From the NCBI GenBank assembly GCA_945874355.1, contig CAMCGB010000010.1, forward strand, positions 1-64,000: 64,000 bases of DNA. Direction: 5' to 3'. The notes under the pieces are model-generated. The model was not told where the DNA came from. It worked only from the letters and a program-made list of their open reading frames with translations, and searched no databases. Source of the DNA: an uncultured Bacteroides sp. GTDB taxonomy: Bacteria > Bacteroidota > Bacteroidia > Bacteroidales > UBA932. This document shows positions 8,162-16,160 of the stretch, in pieces. A program made the translations under genes and the position numbers. The stretch's first letter is position 1; each line of letters begins with the position of its first letter.

Positions 8162-9199
8162 ATGACCAGAGAAGATATAGAAAGGGTATTGGAAGAGCTA
8201 TCGGCTCTCAAGTGCAAGACCCGCAAGGAAGTTGAGGAGGCCAGGGTGCGCTTCCTCGGGAAAAAAGGCGAGGTGACAGCTCTGTTCGAAGAGTTCCGCA
8301 CCATAGACAAAGAGCTTAAGAAAGAGTTCGGAAAGACCCTCAACGAGCTCAAGCAGAAGGCGCAGGCTACAATCGACAGCCTCCGCGACTCCATTTCGGA
8401 CGATGCCGGCGCAGAAGGCCCAGCAGTGGATCTGAGTATGCCCGGAGAAAGCCTCGATTTGGGCTCAAGGCATCCCGTGTCCATTGTCCGCGAGGAGATA
8501 GTCCAGATATTCCGCAAGTTCGGCTTCGATGTTGCCGAAGGGCCGGAGATTGAGGATGACTATCACGTATTCGAAGCCCTGAACTTCCCTCCCAACCACC
8601 CTGCAAGGGATATGCAGGACACGTTCTTCGTGTCATCGGGCCATCCTAACCCCCTGCTGCTCAGGACCCATACCTCCAGCGTGCAGGTCAGGACCATGGA
8701 AAAGGAAGATGTGCCCATCAGGGTTATCTGCCCCGGAAGAGTGTTCCGCAACGAGGCCATCAGCGCCCGCGCCCACTGCATCTTCCATCAGGTTGAAGGA
8801 CTGTACATCGATAAAAATGTAAGTTTTGCCGACCTCAAACAGATAATCCTTCTCTTTGCCCGCGAGATGTTCGGGCCCCAGACCCAGATCCGTATGAGGC
8901 CTTCCTACTTCCCCTTCACAGAGCCTTCGGCCGAGGTGGACGTAAGTTGCAACATCTGCCACGGAAAGGGCTGCAATGTGTGCAAAGGCACCGGTTGGCT
9001 GGAGATTCTGGGCTGCGGTATGGTTGATCCCAATGTGTTGAAAGCAAGCGGAATAGACCCTGACAAGTACAGCGGATACGCCTTCGGTATGGGACTTGAA
9101 CGCATCGCGATGCTCAAATGGAGAGTGAACGACCTCAGACACTATTTCGAAAACGATATGAAGTTCCTTTCGGAATTCAAGACATCTACTGAAGTCTGA
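8162..9199 (+). CDS. pheS: Phenylalanine-tRNA ligase alpha subunit
   Basis: The 345-residue catalytic subunit of PheRS charges tRNA-Phe together with PheT. An N-terminal coiled coil (about residues 1-90) precedes the class II core, with motif 2 (FRNEAISARAHCIFHQVEG) and motif 3 GMGLERIAML near the C-terminus. Before motif 3 it has a four-Cys knuckle, CNICHGKGCNVC, which Bacteroidetes PheS proteins carry. ATG 8162 is chosen over TTG 8150. pheT is not adjacent, as is common in this phylum. A strong terminator follows. Confidence 0.96.
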   Translation: MTREDIERVLEELSALKCKTRKEVEEARVRFLGKKGEVTALFEEFRTIDKELKKEFGKTLNELKQKAQATIDSLRDSISDDAGAEGPAVDLSMPGESLDLGSRHPVSIVREEIVQIFRKFGFDVAEGPEIEDDYHVFEALNFPPNHPARDMQDTFFVSSGHPNPLLLRTHTSSVQVRTMEKEDVPIRVICPGRVFRNEAISARAHCIFHQVEGLYIDKNVSFADLKQIILLFAREMFGPQTQIRMRPSYFPFTEPSAEVDVSCNICHGKGCNVCKGTGWLEILGCGMVDPNVLKASGIDPDKYSGYAFGMGLERIAMLKWRVNDLRHYFENDMKFLSEFKTSTEV

Positions 9200-9210
9200 A
9201 CCTTTTATAA

Positions 9211-9246
9211 GGGCCCGCTTCTGCAAAGAGCGGGTCCTGTTTTTTA
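9211..9246 (+). terminator. Intrinsic terminator after pheS
   Basis: The stem GGGCCCGCT/AGCGGGTCC (with one G-T pair) and a loop TCTGCAAAG are followed by GTTTTTTA. It lies directly after the pheS stop at 9199. Confidence 0.9.
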
Positions 9247-9308
9247 CCCTCAAAAACGAGGAATTGCGGATTATTTTTCGTAATTTGCGGACTTAAAACG
9301 CTAATTAG

Positions 9309-12083
9309 ATGAAGAAATTCGTTTCCTCCTTTTTTCTGCTCGCCTCAGTGCTGCTGTCAGCCTTCCAGGCTTCTGCGCAGAAAAAGCCTCTCAGTCACGA
9401 CGTGTATGATTCGTGGCAGAGCGTCAAGTCGAGTATGATGTCCCGGGACGGGCAGGTCCTGGTGTATGCCGTAGGTCCCCAGCAGGGCGACGGCAGTGTA
9501 TTCATCAAGAACCTCAAAACCTCTGCATCCCTCGAAATAGAGCGCGGCGCGCGCTTCAGCTTCCCTCAGGACGGAAAGTATGTATTCTGCACAGTCACAG
9601 CTCCTTATGCCGTCACCAGGCAGGCCAGGATAGATAAGAAGAAAGCCGACGAGATGCCTTCCGACACCCTCGTGGTCATCTCTACCGCGACGATGAGCGA
9701 AGTGTGCCGCATTGCCGACGTGAAAGCTTCCAAGAGCGGCTATTCTTCCGCCCCCTACGTGTTCGTGAGCCAGAGCGTCAAGGGCCGCAAGAGCCGCAAT
9801 CTGCTCGTTGTGCCCACCGACGGCAGTCAGATAGACACGCTGAAAAACATCTCTGATTTTGTGGTTTCCAAAGAGGGCGACAGGCTCTGCGTAGTCACCG
9901 CCAAGGAGGAAAAGGATTCTCTGTCAAAGAGTTCCGTGGTTCTCTACAGCCTTAAGGACAAGGGCTCCGAGACCCTTCACGAAGGCGCTGAAGAGTACAG
10001 CGGCCTTGCGTTCGACTACTCTTCTTCCCGTCTTGCCTTCCTTTCTACCTCCCAGAAGGAGAAGAACGACGGCACCCCCGCTTTCAGCCTCTACCTTTCA
10101 GACCCCAGCGGATGCAGGCTTCTTGTCGATGCCGCCTCCGAAGAGCTGCCCGAAGGCTGGATAATAGGCAAGCGCTCCCGCCTGTCTTTCTCCAACGCAT
10201 CCTCGCGCCTGGTGCTGAGCCTTGTCGAGAAGATGCCTGCCAAAGACACCACTGTAGTCGATTTCGAGGCTCCGCAGCTCGACATCTGGAACTATGACGC
10301 CCAGATACTCCCTCCGATGTACAAGGCTTCGGCGCGCAAAGGAAGCCTGAGCGCAATAGTGCCCCTTTCTCCGGAAGGAGGGCTTAAGGTGCTGAGCCTC
10401 AACCCTAACGACCGCATCCAATACCCCGCAGGAGCTGAAGCGCCCTATGCCCTGTCGGTGAACTCCGACCCTTATGTGCAGTATAATTTCTTCGCTGCCG
10501 ACGACAAGTCTGACGTGAGCATAGTGGACCTCGCTACGGGCAGCCGCACCCTTCTTTTCGAAGCTCTCGAGGGCGGCGTGCTGGTGTCCCCTTACGGCAA
10601 GTACCTGATGCATTTCGACTCTTCAAAGGGCAACTGGATCTGTACCAATGTGCTGAGCGGCGAAAGTGTCAATCTCACAGAGTCCCTCCCCGTGCCCTTC
10701 TATGACACCGAGGACGACCATCCCTGCCCCCTTATGCCGGTGAGCCAGCCCCAGTGGGTAGGCGAGGACGAGGCCGTGCTCCTGTGCGACGAGTTCGACG
10801 TGTGGAAAATCTCTCCCGACGGCCGGAGCAAGACCAATCTGACCGCAGGCAAGGGCCGTGCGAACGAGGTAGTCCTTCGCCCCGTGGATTATGTGATGCG
10901 CAATAACCCCTTGCTGTACAGCAATATATACACTTTCCCCACGAAGGGAACCATAGACCTCTCCGCTTTCTGCAAGACAGACTCGCGCAACGGTTACGCT
11001 TCGGTGGACATCAACAAACCTTCGAAGTTCAGCTGCCTGCTTTTCGAAAAGACCTTCTCTTCTGTCCGACGCGCTCCCGAGGGAAAGAGCCTGAGCTTCA
11101 CGATGGGCGACTTCCACAATCCTATGGACCTGTATGTCAGCAGGACAGGCGCCGCCAAGGATGCCGAGAAGCTTACCGACATCAATCCCCAGCAGGATGA
11201 CTATCTCTGGGGCGATGTGCAGATGGTGCACTGGAACGCTTACGACGGAACTCCTCTCAAGGGCCTTCTCTTTACCCCCGAAAACCTGGATACGACCCGG
11301 TCATATCCTATGATGATTTACTTCTACGAGAAGAACTCCGAGACCCTGTACAACTATCGCGCTCCCGCTCCCAGCCGCTCGATCATCAATATCCCTATGT
11401 ACGTGAGCAACGGCTATGTGGTATTTGTCCCGGACATCGTCTATACCCCGGGCCACCCGGGCGAAAGCGCCTACAACTGCATCTGCGCCGGAGCCGAGGC
11501 AATGTGCGCCCAGTTCCCCTTCATCAACCGCAGCAAGATGGCCATCCAGGGACAGAGCTGGGGAGGATATCAGACAGCATACCTTGTGACCCGTACCGAT
11601 ATGTTTGCCGCCGCTGGGGCAGGTGCTCCGGTGGGCAATATGACGAGCGCGTACGGAGGCATACGCTGGGAGTCGGGCAACAGCCGCATCACCCAGTATG
11701 AGTATGGCCAGAGCCGCATAGGCAAGAGCCTGTGGGACGAAGGCGGGCTGGATCTGTATATCGAGAATTCGCCGGTATTCTTCTCGCCCAATGTGAAGAC
11801 CCCCGTGCTCATTATGCACAACGACAACGACGGGGCGGTTCCCTGGTACCAGGGCATAGAATTTTTTATGTCCCTTCGCCGGCTCGGCAAGCCCGCGTGG
11901 CTGCTTGAGTACAACAACGAAGCCCACAACCTCTCCGAGCGGCGCAATGCCAAAGACCTGTCCATCAGGCTCCAGCAGTTCTTCGACCATTATCTCAAGG
12001 ACGCTCCCGAACCTGCCTGGATGAAGTACGGCATCCCCTCCGAGAGAAAGGGCAATTACTTCGGTTACGAATATGTAGAATAA
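9309..12083 (+). CDS. S9 prolyl-oligopeptidase family serine peptidase, exported
   Basis: The 924-residue protein has a signal peptide (residues 1-23, ending ASA), a long beta-propeller-like region, and a C-terminal alpha/beta hydrolase domain. The catalytic triad is readable: Ser750 in GQSWGGY, Asp841 in NDNDGAVPW and His873 in NEAHNL. S9 enzymes remove dipeptides or cleave after proline; the protein should act in the periplasm on imported peptides. It is larger than typical DPP IV (about 730 residues), mainly in the N-terminal part. The gene follows the pheS terminator and leads into the TolB-like lipoprotein 12 bases later. A near-consensus TAATTTG lies about 30 bases before the ATG. Confidence 0.92.
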   Translation: MKKFVSSFFLLASVLLSAFQASAQKKPLSHDVYDSWQSVKSSMMSRDGQVLVYAVGPQQGDGSVFIKNLKTSASLEIERGARFSFPQDGKYVFCTVTAPYAVTRQARIDKKKADEMPSDTLVVISTATMSEVCRIADVKASKSGYSSAPYVFVSQSVKGRKSRNLLVVPTDGSQIDTLKNISDFVVSKEGDRLCVVTAKEEKDSLSKSSVVLYSLKDKGSETLHEGAEEYSGLAFDYSSSRLAFLSTSQKEKNDGTPAFSLYLSDPSGCRLLVDAASEELPEGWIIGKRSRLSFSNASSRLVLSLVEKMPAKDTTVVDFEAPQLDIWNYDAQILPPMYKASARKGSLSAIVPLSPEGGLKVLSLNPNDRIQYPAGAEAPYALSVNSDPYVQYNFFAADDKSDVSIVDLATGSRTLLFEALEGGVLVSPYGKYLMHFDSSKGNWICTNVLSGESVNLTESLPVPFYDTEDDHPCPLMPVSQPQWVGEDEAVLLCDEFDVWKISPDGRSKTNLTAGKGRANEVVLRPVDYVMRNNPLLYSNIYTFPTKGTIDLSAFCKTDSRNGYASVDINKPSKFSCLLFEKTFSSVRRAPEGKSLSFTMGDFHNPMDLYVSRTGAAKDAEKLTDINPQQDDYLWGDVQMVHWNAYDGTPLKGLLFTPENLDTTRSYPMMIYFYEKNSETLYNYRAPAPSRSIINIPMYVSNGYVVFVPDIVYTPGHPGESAYNCICAGAEAMCAQFPFINRSKMAIQGQSWGGYQTAYLVTRTDMFAAAGAGAPVGNMTSAYGGIRWESGNSRITQYEYGQSRIGKSLWDEGGLDLYIENSPVFFSPNVKTPVLIMHNDNDGAVPWYQGIEFFMSLRRLGKPAWLLEYNNEAHNLSERRNAKDLSIRLQQFFDHYLKDAPEPAWMKYGIPSERKGNYFGYEYVE

Positions 12084-12095
12084 ACAAGCAATATT

Positions 12096-13103
12096 ATGAA
12101 ATCTGGAATTAAACTCACCCTTCTGGCAGCACTTTCGCTGACTGTGCTGACCCTCGCTTCCTGCGGAACCACCTATATGGAGAATACTGCTCCCGAGGAG
12201 AGCGGTCTGAACCTGATGAAGATTACCGATGAGAACGCCAATACTGTCGGCGGAGCCAGCATTCAGGGCTATGCTCTTACCAGAAACGCCCTGGGTCTCT
12301 CTCTGACGGAGAAATGTTCTTGGCCTTCTGGACGTTATCTTGATATTTCCCCCGATGGACAGGAAGTAGCCTACCTCTCCAAAGTGGACAAGCAGTGGAA
12401 CGTAATGATCCGCAAGGCTGCCGCCCAGGGTGCCGCAACCCAGAGGTCTTTCCGCGCTGTGGGAGATTTCAGCTGGGGAGCCAACGGACAGCTCTACTTC
12501 TCCGACCAGGGTTCGGGCTCTTACTCGCAGATTTCTTCGACCGACGCCCACGCAGGTACCCTGATGAGACAGCTGACCAACAACAACACCGACATCAACC
12601 CCATCCTCTCAAAGGAGCAAGACAAAATCTACTTCACCAGAGTGGACCAGAACGGACCTTTTGTATGGTCATATTCCCTCAAGGACGGTGCTCTCACCGC
12701 CTGCTGCAAGGGCTTCAACCCCTGGCCCGTGGAAGGCTCCGAGTTCCTGTGCGTGCGCAACTCTACGAACGGTATGAGCGAAATCTGGATGGTTGACTAT
12801 GAGCTTGGAAAAGAGACTCTTATCGTTTCCGACAAGAACCGCGGATACACCAATCCCCGACTTTCTCCCGACGGAAAGTGGATTCTTATGCAGGGCAACG
12901 GCAAGTCTTCAATCAGCAAGAAGAGCAACCTCGACATCTTTGCAGTAAAGCTTGACGGCACTGAGCTCATCCAGCTAACCTATCACCCCGCCGATGACTG
13001 CTGCCCCGTGTGGTCTCCTGACGGAAAGTACATCTATTTCATCTCCTCCAGAGCCAACAAGAACAACGCGTTCAACATTTGGAGGATGCGTTTCAGCCTG
13101 TAG
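12096..13103 (+). CDS. TolB/PD40-type beta-propeller lipoprotein
   Basis: The 335-residue protein has a lipoprotein signal with Cys23 in TLASC. The mature part contains several WD40-like PD40 repeats, recognisable as DISPDGQEVAYLS, LSPDGKWILM and WSPDGKYIYFISS, each with the SPDGK core. Such propellers bind proteins or ligands at the envelope; TolB itself is part of the Tol-Pal system. Nothing here links it to Tol-Pal genes, so it is only TolB-like. It follows the S9 peptidase by 12 bases and probably shares its transcript. Confidence 0.85.
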   Translation: MKSGIKLTLLAALSLTVLTLASCGTTYMENTAPEESGLNLMKITDENANTVGGASIQGYALTRNALGLSLTEKCSWPSGRYLDISPDGQEVAYLSKVDKQWNVMIRKAAAQGAATQRSFRAVGDFSWGANGQLYFSDQGSGSYSQISSTDAHAGTLMRQLTNNNTDINPILSKEQDKIYFTRVDQNGPFVWSYSLKDGALTACCKGFNPWPVEGSEFLCVRNSTNGMSEIWMVDYELGKETLIVSDKNRGYTNPRLSPDGKWILMQGNGKSSISKKSNLDIFAVKLDGTELIQLTYHPADDCCPVWSPDGKYIYFISSRANKNNAFNIWRMRFSL

Positions 13104-13129
13104 TTGCGGTTTAAACAAAGTTGTAGCTT

Positions 13130-13645
13130 ATGAAACGCTTCTTTGTAGTTATACTCTCATTCTGCCTGTTCCTTTGCGGCACTGACGCGCTTGCCCAGAG
13201 CTTCGGTCCTTCCGACGGCTCGTCAAGCAGTTTTGTTTCTGGCCCCTCTACGCTCAGGTATAGAGGCTTTTTGGAGTACGGATTAGGCTATGATGTTTTT
13301 GAGGGCGAAATGAGTTTTGAGGCTTCGACCTCGCACGGAGTCCAGATAGGAGACTGCTTCTACGTCGGAGCCTATTTCAATTTTTACAATACCGACAGCG
13401 ACACAAGCCTTTCCGGCGGTGTGGACACGCGATATTTCTTCTGCCCTTCTTCTCAGGTACGTCCGTATGTTGGCCTTCAGGCAGGCGGCGGTGTTTGGAG
13501 TAGATGGAAAGATCCTATTTTCGCGATAATGCCTATGGGAGGTGTGAGTTTCTCCCTTCGCAAGATCAACCTCTCGATGGGACTGAAATCGGCCTATATG
13601 TTTGAGACTTTGGGCTTGCTGTTCCATTTCGGAATAGGTTTTTGA
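13130..13645 (+). CDS. Small outer-membrane beta-barrel protein
   Basis: This 171-residue protein has a signal peptide (ending ALAQS near residue 23). The remainder shows alternating polar and aromatic stretches typical of an eight-strand barrel, such as LRYRGFLEYGLGYDVF, FYVGAYFNFYN and VRPYVGLQAGGGVW, and ends in FHFGIGF with a terminal Phe, the classical outer-membrane insertion signal. The function is unknown. It is 26 bases downstream of the TolB-like lipoprotein gene. Confidence 0.8.
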   Translation: MKRFFVVILSFCLFLCGTDALAQSFGPSDGSSSSFVSGPSTLRYRGFLEYGLGYDVFEGEMSFEASTSHGVQIGDCFYVGAYFNFYNTDSDTSLSGGVDTRYFFCPSSQVRPYVGLQAGGGVWSRWKDPIFAIMPMGGVSFSLRKINLSMGLKSAYMFETLGLLFHFGIGF

Positions 13646-13719
13646 TAAATGGTTTTCAAGTTGGGCAGCAGTCGCAATGGCTGGATGATGTCCGCTTGCA
13701 AGATGAGCTTTATAATACT

Positions 13720-14472
13720 ATGACTAAGTTACTTGAAGGAAAAGTGGCCGTAGTGACGGGAGGAACCCGCGGAATCGGCTATGCAATCGTAAAGACTTAC
13801 CTGCAGCAGGGTGCCGCCGTGGTGCTTTGCGGTTCAAGGGAGCAGACGGCCCGCGCCGCGCTTGAAAAGCTGCGCTCCGAACTTCCCGACGCAAGGGTCG
13901 ATGCAATATGGCCCGATCTCTCGGACGAGAAGGCTGTGAAGACGGCGTTTGACTCAGTGAAGGAGAAGTTCGGCTCGCTCGACATTCTTGCCAACAATGC
14001 CGGCATCTCGCAGAACTGCCCTCTGGACCAGTACACCGAAGAGGAAGTGGATAAGATATTGAATATCAATATCAAGTCGGTCTTTGTATGCGCCAAGGTG
14101 GCAGCCGCAATCATGAAAGAGCAGGGCGGCGGAGTGATAATCAACACCAGTTCCGTCGTGAGCTTCAACGGTCAGGGCGCAGGCTGCCTTTACCCTACGA
14201 GCAAGTACGCCGTGAACGGACTTACCCGCTCGCTCTCGAGGGAGCTGGGTCCTTTCGGCATCAGGGTCAACGCCGTAGCTCCCGGAATCACCCGCACTGA
14301 TATGCTCTCTGTGCTGCCCGACGAGATGATAAAGCCTCTTATAGAGCGCATCCCGCTGCGCAAAATCACTGAGCCTCAGGATATTGCCAATGCCTACCTC
14401 TTTCTTGCAAGCGATCTAGCCTCCTGCGTATCGGGAGCAATCCTGCCGGTTGACGGTGCAATGGTGATATGA
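13720..14472 (+). CDS. SDR-family oxidoreductase, FabG-like
   Basis: The 250-residue short-chain dehydrogenase has the cofactor motif TGGTRGIG, NNAG, a catalytic Ser in the NTSSVVS block, and YPTSKYAVN (YxxxK). It closely resembles 3-oxoacyl-ACP reductase FabG. The usual fatty-acid genes are absent, and its stop overlaps the start of the HPr-kinase-like gene by four bases. It may therefore serve the export cassette rather than bulk lipid synthesis. The start at 13720 removes an implausible extension beginning within the previous gene's stop. Confidence 0.85.
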   Translation: MTKLLEGKVAVVTGGTRGIGYAIVKTYLQQGAAVVLCGSREQTARAALEKLRSELPDARVDAIWPDLSDEKAVKTAFDSVKEKFGSLDILANNAGISQNCPLDQYTEEEVDKILNINIKSVFVCAKVAAAIMKEQGGGVIINTSSVVSFNGQGAGCLYPTSKYAVNGLTRSLSRELGPFGIRVNAVAPGITRTDMLSVLPDEMIKPLIERIPLRKITEPQDIANAYLFLASDLASCVSGAILPVDGAMVI

Positions 14473-15347
14473 TTCGGTACTTTCAGGTAGCTGGCCTCTG
14501 CTTCAGTTTGGATATCCCCGACGGTTTTTTCGCCGGGGATGGGCTATCTAATTACCTCCCTTTCGAATGTGAGGCCGCTTCTGGGGCCTTGCTATTCAGC
14601 CTGGAAGCCAGGAGAGCGGAGAGTGCACTTTCAGGGGAGGGGAAACTGGTTTATGACGCCTGCGAGAATGATTTCCCGCGCCTTACTTTCTATGAGAGCG
14701 CTCAGGCTTTCAGGGTGGATATGGCGCCCCTTCCTGAGCTTCCCTACTGCGCCAGTCTTATTGCCGACAAGAGTTTTCGCAGTGCGAAGCTTAGCATCTG
14801 GGGAAGCCCCAAGTTCAGTATAGATAATGCTATGATGCTACTATATGCCTTTGCCTCAGCTCCTTACGCTGCGCTTGAGATGCACGCGTCGGTGTCGGTG
14901 AAGGACTCCAAGGCCTATCTGTTCCTCGGGAAGAGCGGTACGGGAAAAAGCACGCACAGCCGCCTGTGGAGGGAGAATATCCCCGGAGTAAGCCTGCTTA
15001 ATGACGACAATCCCATAGTCCGCATCATAGAAGGAAATGTCCTTTGCTTCGGCTCCCCCTGGAGTGGCAAGACCCCCTGCTATAAGGCTGAGAATTACCC
15101 GGTTGGCGCGATAGTGAGGATAGAGCGGAGCAGCGTCAATACGCTAAAACCTCAGGCTCCGGTTCGTGCCTACGCTTCGATTTTCTCTTCCGTATCGGCT
15201 TTCCGCTATATAAAGGGTCTGTCGGACAATATCCACGCGACTGTGAGCAGGGTAGTGGAGAGTGTTCCCTGCTATGTGATGGAATGCCGGCCGGATGCCG
15301 AGGCGGCGCTTGTGTGCTATAATGGACTGACAGGAGGCAAACTCTGA
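14469..15347 (+). CDS. HPr kinase-like P-loop protein
   Basis: The 292-residue protein has a P-loop GKSGTGKST at about 154-162 and LLNDDNP some 25 residues later, matching the C-terminal kinase core of HPr kinase/phosphorylase. The N-terminal half does not resemble the HprK N-domain. Such HprK-related proteins occur in lasso-peptide and other peptide-modification clusters, where some phosphorylate a precursor peptide. Here it sits between a FabG-like reductase and a signal-peptidase-like protein, each joined by overlapping stop/start codons. The substrate is unknown; the family name is secure, the role is inferred. Confidence 0.8.
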   Translation: MIRYFQVAGLCFSLDIPDGFFAGDGLSNYLPFECEAASGALLFSLEARRAESALSGEGKLVYDACENDFPRLTFYESAQAFRVDMAPLPELPYCASLIADKSFRSAKLSIWGSPKFSIDNAMMLLYAFASAPYAALEMHASVSVKDSKAYLFLGKSGTGKSTHSRLWRENIPGVSLLNDDNPIVRIIEGNVLCFGSPWSGKTPCYKAENYPVGAIVRIERSSVNTLKPQAPVRAYASIFSSVSAFRYIKGLSDNIHATVSRVVESVPCYVMECRPDAEAALVCYNGLTGGKL

Positions 15348-15805
15348 TGCAGACTCTGACTATAGATAACGATACCTTGCTTTCCGGAGTTGAGGCTTTG
15401 CTTAAGGAGGGCCGGACGGTGATTCTGAAGGCCCGCGGGCAGAGTATGCTGCCGTTCATTTTTCCGGACAGGGATAGCGTGCAGCTGGAGAGGGCGGAGA
15501 GTCTGGCTGTTGGGGATATAGTGCTCGTGAGGCTCTGTCGCTCAGGCTCTCCCGTGTATGTGATGCATCGTATCATAAAGGTCGAAGGGGACAGGTTTAC
15601 TATGATGGGAGATGGGAATATTGCGGGGGTGGAGCGTTTCCGAATGGAAGATGTTATAGGGAAGGTCACATCAATTGTTTCTCCTGACGGGAGGAGCAGG
15701 GCGGTCGGAAGGGCCGGGGTATGGAGGGCTCTTCGTCCCGTAAGGCGCTATCTGCTGGCTGTTTACCGTCGTCTTCCTTGGATCAAACGGCGCCTGGCGG
15801 TATAA
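15347..15805 (+). CDS. S24/S26-family peptidase, Ser/His signal-peptidase-like
   Basis: The 152-residue protein carries the signal-peptidase Box B motif GQSMLPF with Ser33, VGDIVLV (55-61) and MHRIIKVEGD, which places His74 where bacterial type I signal peptidases have Lys. His at this position is typical of the ER/archaeal S26B type. No N-terminal membrane segment is present, and the C-terminus is strongly basic. It could process a small exported or modified peptide made with this cassette. ATG 15347 overlaps the preceding TGA by one base, with AGGAGG just upstream. Confidence 0.8.
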   Translation: MQTLTIDNDTLLSGVEALLKEGRTVILKARGQSMLPFIFPDRDSVQLERAESLAVGDIVLVRLCRSGSPVYVMHRIIKVEGDRFTMMGDGNIAGVERFRMEDVIGKVTSIVSPDGRSRAVGRAGVWRALRPVRRYLLAVYRRLPWIKRRLAV

Positions 15806-15812
15806 CCTGTTT

Positions 15813-15847
15813 GTCATTTCGAGCGACCGAAGGGAGTCGAGAAATCT
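15813..15847 (+). repeat. Dispersed GTCATTTCGAGCGACC repeat, single copy
   Basis: This 35-base copy of the element at 61-180 occupies most of the 62-base gap between the S24/S26 peptidase and PqqD-like genes. It is the only gap in an otherwise overlapping gene run. Confidence 0.8.
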
Positions 15848-15867
15848 AAAATAATATAGTAACAACA

Positions 15868-16137
15868 ATGAAAAGGAAATCAGGATTTGTGCTCCGCCAG
15901 GTTTGTGGCGAGTACGTGATTGTAGGAGAAGGGCTCGAAAGAGTCAATTTCAATAAGATGATATCCCTGAATGCGACTGCCGCCTATCTTTGGGATGCAG
16001 TGGAGAGCAAGGAGTTCAGCGTGCAGACACTGACGGATATGCTTCTGGATAAGTATGACGTGGACGAAAAGACTGCCGCGCAGGATGCCGCCGAACTTGC
16101 CTCCAAATGGATTGAAGCCGGAATAGTTGAAGAATAA
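15868..16137 (+). CDS. PqqD-family protein (RiPP recognition-type fold)
   Basis: The 89-residue PqqD-like protein has the family pattern of an N-terminal beta hairpin (YVIVGEGLERVNFNKMISL), then NATAAYLWDAVE and a helical end. PqqD proteins bind the leader of ribosomally made peptides and hand it to modifying enzymes; a broader set in Bacteroidetes is found beside HprK-like and S24/S26 genes. It is followed after 23 bases by an ABC exporter. No precursor peptide gene is visible in the gaps on either side. Confidence 0.85.
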   Translation: MKRKSGFVLRQVCGEYVIVGEGLERVNFNKMISLNATAAYLWDAVESKEFSVQTLTDMLLDKYDVDEKTAAQDAAELASKWIEAGIVEE

Positions 16138-16160
16138 TAGGGGGTAAAACGGCAAAGACT

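Noticed and set aside
11301..12551. 416-codon minus-strand frame spanning the S9 peptidase end and TolB-like start
   Set aside because: It overlaps two convincing plus-strand genes and crosses their intergenic gap with no signals of its own.
15806..15867. Precursor peptide gene between the peptidase and PqqD-like genes
   Set aside because: The 62-base gap is mostly the dispersed repeat and has no start codon with a usable frame.
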